Of a stretch of 64,000 nucleotides of DNA, positions 61,963 to 64,000 are shown piece by piece. Under the pieces are notes generated by a model. That model saw only the letters and a list, made by a program, of their open reading frames with translations. It had not been told where the DNA came from and did no database searches. How positions within the stretch are numbered: the first letter of the stretch is position 1; the number at the start of each line of letters is the position of its first letter. The stretch covers positions 2,335,001 through 2,399,000 of the forward strand of contig NZ_CP095855.1 in NCBI RefSeq assembly GCF_023100805.1, written 5' to 3'. A program made the translations under genes and the position numbers. Source of the DNA: Chitinophaga filiformis. Lineage in GTDB: Bacteria > Bacteroidota > Bacteroidia > Chitinophagales > Chitinophagaceae.

Positions 61963-63801
61963 TTATTCTACTGTCACTGATTTTGCAAGGTTCCTCGGCT
62001 TATCTACATCAAATCCTTTCAGTACGCCAATATGGTAAGCGAGCAGTTGCAGCGGAATAACCGAGATGATAGGCGCCACCAGTTCGTCTGCCGCCGGTAC
62101 TTCAATGACATCATCTGCCATACCGGGAATGGTCTGGTCGCCTTCTGTGACTACTGCGATCACTTTACCTTTACGGGCTTTTATTTCCTGGATATTCGAT
62201 ACTACTTTCTCGTAATAGCTGTCACGGGTAGCTACAAAAACAACCGGCAGGTTTTCATCCACCAGCGCAATAGGACCATGCTTCATTTCTGCTGCCGGAT
62301 AACCTTCTGCATGTATGTAGGAGATCTCTTTCAGTTTCAGCGCCCCTTCCAGTGCCACAGGGAAGTTGTAACCACGGCCCAGGTAAAGGAAGTCGCGGGC
62401 GTCTTTATATTTCTCAGCTATCTGCCTGATCTGGTCGTTCAGTTTCAGGGTGGTTGCTACTTTCTCCGAAATAGTATCCAGTTCATCCAGCAAGTGCTGG
62501 AAGCGTTGCTCTGTAATGGTGCCTTTTTCCTGTGCTACTCTCAGGCCTATCATACAAAGTACCGCCAATTGAGCGGTGAATGCTTTGGTACTGGCTACAC
62601 CGATCTCCGGACCGGCATGCGTGTAAGCACCGGCATGGGAGAGACGTGCGATAGAAGATCCTACCACGTTACACACGCCGAGTATGATGGCGCCTTTTTG
62701 TTTGGCGCTTTCAATAGCCACCAGCGTATCTGCTGTCTCGCCCGACTGGGATACTGCTATGATCACATCGCCTTCGCCTACTACGGGGTTGCGATACCTG
62801 AATTCGGAAGCGTACTCGACCTCTACAGGAATGCGGCATAATTCTTCAATCATGTATTCGGCTACCAGCCCCGCGTGCCAGGAGGTACCGCAGGCTACTA
62901 TAATAATACGCTTGGCTTTACTGAGCATCGCTGCATGCTCCCGGATGCCACCCAGGGTAAGCGTACCGTTCTTCGCATCCAAACGGCCACGCAAACTGTC
63001 AAAGATGGTCTGTGGCTGTTCGAAGATCTCTTTCAGCATGAAGTGATCATACCCACCTTTCTCAATAGCAGCCAGTTCTATATCCAGTTTTTGGATGTAA
63101 GGGGTCTGACGTTCATTGGAGATATTTTTCAGGATCAGTTCGTCTGCCTTTATAATAGCAATTTCATAATCGTTCACGAACACCACTTCCTTGGTGTATT
63201 CCACGATCGGAGAGGCGTCGGAGGCCAGGAAGTGTTCTCCCTTGCCTACACCGATCACCAGGGGACTGCCTTTACGGGCGGCGATAAGTGTATCGGGATT
63301 GTCTTCGTCTACCAGTACGATCACATAAGCGCCTACCACCCTTTTCAAAGCGATGCGCAGGGCCTCTTCCAGTCCGCACTGATTGCTTTTTTGTATTTCT
63401 TCTATGAAGTGGATAAGTACCTCTGTATCGGTGTCACTTTTAAAAACATGGCCTTTTTTCAGCAGCTCCTGTTTGAGCTGGGAATAATTCTCTATGATAC
63501 CATTGTGTATCATGGCCAGCCTGCCGCTGCCGGAGGTATGTGGATGTGAGTTCCGGTCGCTCGGCTCTCCATGGGTGGCCCATCTGGTATGGCCGATGGC
63601 TACATGGCTGCGCACGTCCTTGCCACTGAGGTGGTCTTCCAGTTCGGCTACTTTGCCCTTTTTCTTGTAGACCTTTAGTCCGCTGCCGTTGAGCAAGGCC
63701 ACGCCGGCACTGTCATAACCGCGGTATTCTAATCTTTTCAATCCTTTTAATACGATGGGGTAGGCTTCTCGCTGGCCTATGTAAGCAACTATTCCGCACA
63801 T
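61963..63801 (-). CDS. glmS: Glutamine-fructose-6-phosphate aminotransferase (isomerizing)
   Basis: GlmS makes glucosamine 6-phosphate, the entry to amino-sugar and cell-wall precursors. The preferred ATG gives MCGIVAYIG, where Cys2 becomes the N-terminal nucleophile of the glutaminase domain. GYDSAGVALLNGSG, HTRWATHGEPSDRNSHPH and MIHNGIIENYSQL follow. Two SIS isomerase domains follow (CGTSWHAGLVAEYM, SQSGETADTLVA; GRGYNFPVALEGALKLKEIS), ending DKPRNLAKSVTVE. The frame extends to 63864 but only the start at 63801 exposes Cys2. The following gene is DUF4954. Confidence 0.97.
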   Translation of the reverse strand: MCGIVAYIGQREAYPIVLKGLKRLEYRGYDSAGVALLNGSGLKVYKKKGKVAELEDHLSGKDVRSHVAIGHTRWATHGEPSDRNSHPHTSGSGRLAMIHNGIIENYSQLKQELLKKGHVFKSDTDTEVLIHFIEEIQKSNQCGLEEALRIALKRVVGAYVIVLVDEDNPDTLIAARKGSPLVIGVGKGEHFLASDASPIVEYTKEVVFVNDYEIAIIKADELILKNISNERQTPYIQKLDIELAAIEKGGYDHFMLKEIFEQPQTIFDSLRGRLDAKNGTLTLGGIREHAAMLSKAKRIIIVACGTSWHAGLVAEYMIEELCRIPVEVEYASEFRYRNPVVGEGDVIIAVSQSGETADTLVAIESAKQKGAIILGVCNVVGSSIARLSHAGAYTHAGPEIGVASTKAFTAQLAVLCMIGLRVAQEKGTITEQRFQHLLDELDTISEKVATTLKLNDQIRQIAEKYKDARDFLYLGRGYNFPVALEGALKLKEISYIHAEGYPAAEMKHGPIALVDENLPVVFVATRDSYYEKVVSNIQEIKARKGKVIAVVTEGDQTIPGMADDVIEVPAADELVAPIISVIPLQLLAYHIGVLKGFDVDKPRNLAKSVTVE

Positions 63802-63918
63802 AAAGTTTTTCAGTTTACATGGATAAGACGTGCAATATGGATAAAAAATGTGAAAAACGTACAAAAGATTGCGAAGAATGGCTCAGAATAACAGCGTGAG
63901 ACTCATTCTTTTAGCCGT

Positions 63919-63936
63919 ATAAGTAACAATACTTAT
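63919..63936. promoter_or_regulatory. Palindrome upstream of glmS
   Basis: ATAAGTA (63919-63925), a 4-base spacer and TACTTAT (63930-63936) form a perfect 7-bp inverted repeat about 118 bases before glmS. It could be an operator or a fragment of the neighbouring gene's control region. No exact TAnnTTTG element was found in the remaining 199 bases to the window end. Confidence 0.3.
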
Positions 63937-64000
63937 GTGTTTTAGGCCAATCACACTTATCAAATTGCATGCCTGCTGAGAAAATTCGTAATTTGTACCC

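Noticed and set aside
62032..62841. A 269-codon frame antisense to glmS
   Set aside because: It is a shadow of the SIS domains of GlmS and has no domain signature of its own.

Overview
The window looks like a chromosome segment from a member of the Chitinophagaceae (Bacteroidota), most likely Chitinophaga or a close relative. Three things point there. The gene families are typical of the group: DUF2851, DUF4954, the DUF2520/KdsC/UbiA/Maf run, a leuC-leuD-leuB-leuA order, and AsmA-like and anti-sigma-like proteins. Many genes are preceded by the Bacteroidota -7 promoter element TAnnTTTG. Ribosome binding sites are weak or absent. No rRNA, tRNA, CRISPR array, insertion sequence or prophage was recognised.

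Layout. 1-6.7 kb: a truncated MFS exporter, an S41 tail-specific protease, a transglutaminase-like protein and topA. 6.9-10 kb: a conserved housekeeping run (DUF2520 Rossmann protein, KdsC-like phosphatase, UbiA prenyltransferase, Maf pyrophosphatase). 10-13.3 kb, minus strand: homoserine dehydrogenase and a cystathionine gamma-synthase-type enzyme behind a clear SAM-I riboswitch and terminator. 13.3-16.9 kb: DUF2851 protein, a putative outer-membrane barrel, and lipA. 17.2-23 kb: a tripartite RND efflux operon (TolC, adaptor, pump). 23-27 kb: orphan anti-sigma-like protein, AsmA-family protein, TrmH-type methyltransferase. 27-31.3 kb: fatty acid desaturase, a decayed reading frame, a Fic protein and an NmrA-family protein. 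31.3-35 kb: nrdB-nrdA with a long leader. 35.2-42 kb: an ABC transporter pair, a DUF2314 protein, an exported Gfo/Idh/MocA protein, a membrane protein of unknown function and a TPR-like protein. 42.1-47.7 kb: the leucine operon leuC-methyltransferase-leuD-leuB-leuA. 47.7-48.4 kb: an exported VanX-type dipeptidase. 48.5-54.5 kb: a non-phosphorylative L-fucose catabolic operon ending in FucP. 54.6-56.6 kb: an AT-richer accessory island with an OLD/RecF-like ATPase overlapping a small TOPRIM-like partner, followed by a 20-bp tandem repeat. 56.7-59.7 kb: a cupin, an O-methyltransferase-like protein and an MbnP/MbnH-like pair. 59.7-63.8 kb: DUF4954 protein and glmS.

How the genes work together. 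The fucose operon would carry L-fucose from uptake through oxidation, lactone opening and final cleavage, but the L-fuconate dehydratase step is not present. The met/hom operon is wired to SAM level. The leucine operon contains an embedded SAM methyltransferase, whose known relatives act on aconitate or isopropylmalate-like acids.

The most promising unfamiliar items are the compact ATPase/TOPRIM-like gene pair at 55-56.5 kb (a candidate defence module), the methyltransferase inside the leucine operon, the structured leader of nrdBA, the MbnP/MbnH pair without a methanobactin gene, and several non-coding repeats (an 84-nt palindrome, an 11-bp phased repeat and a 20-bp tandem repeat). All functional statements are inferences from reading the sequence; no searches were run.
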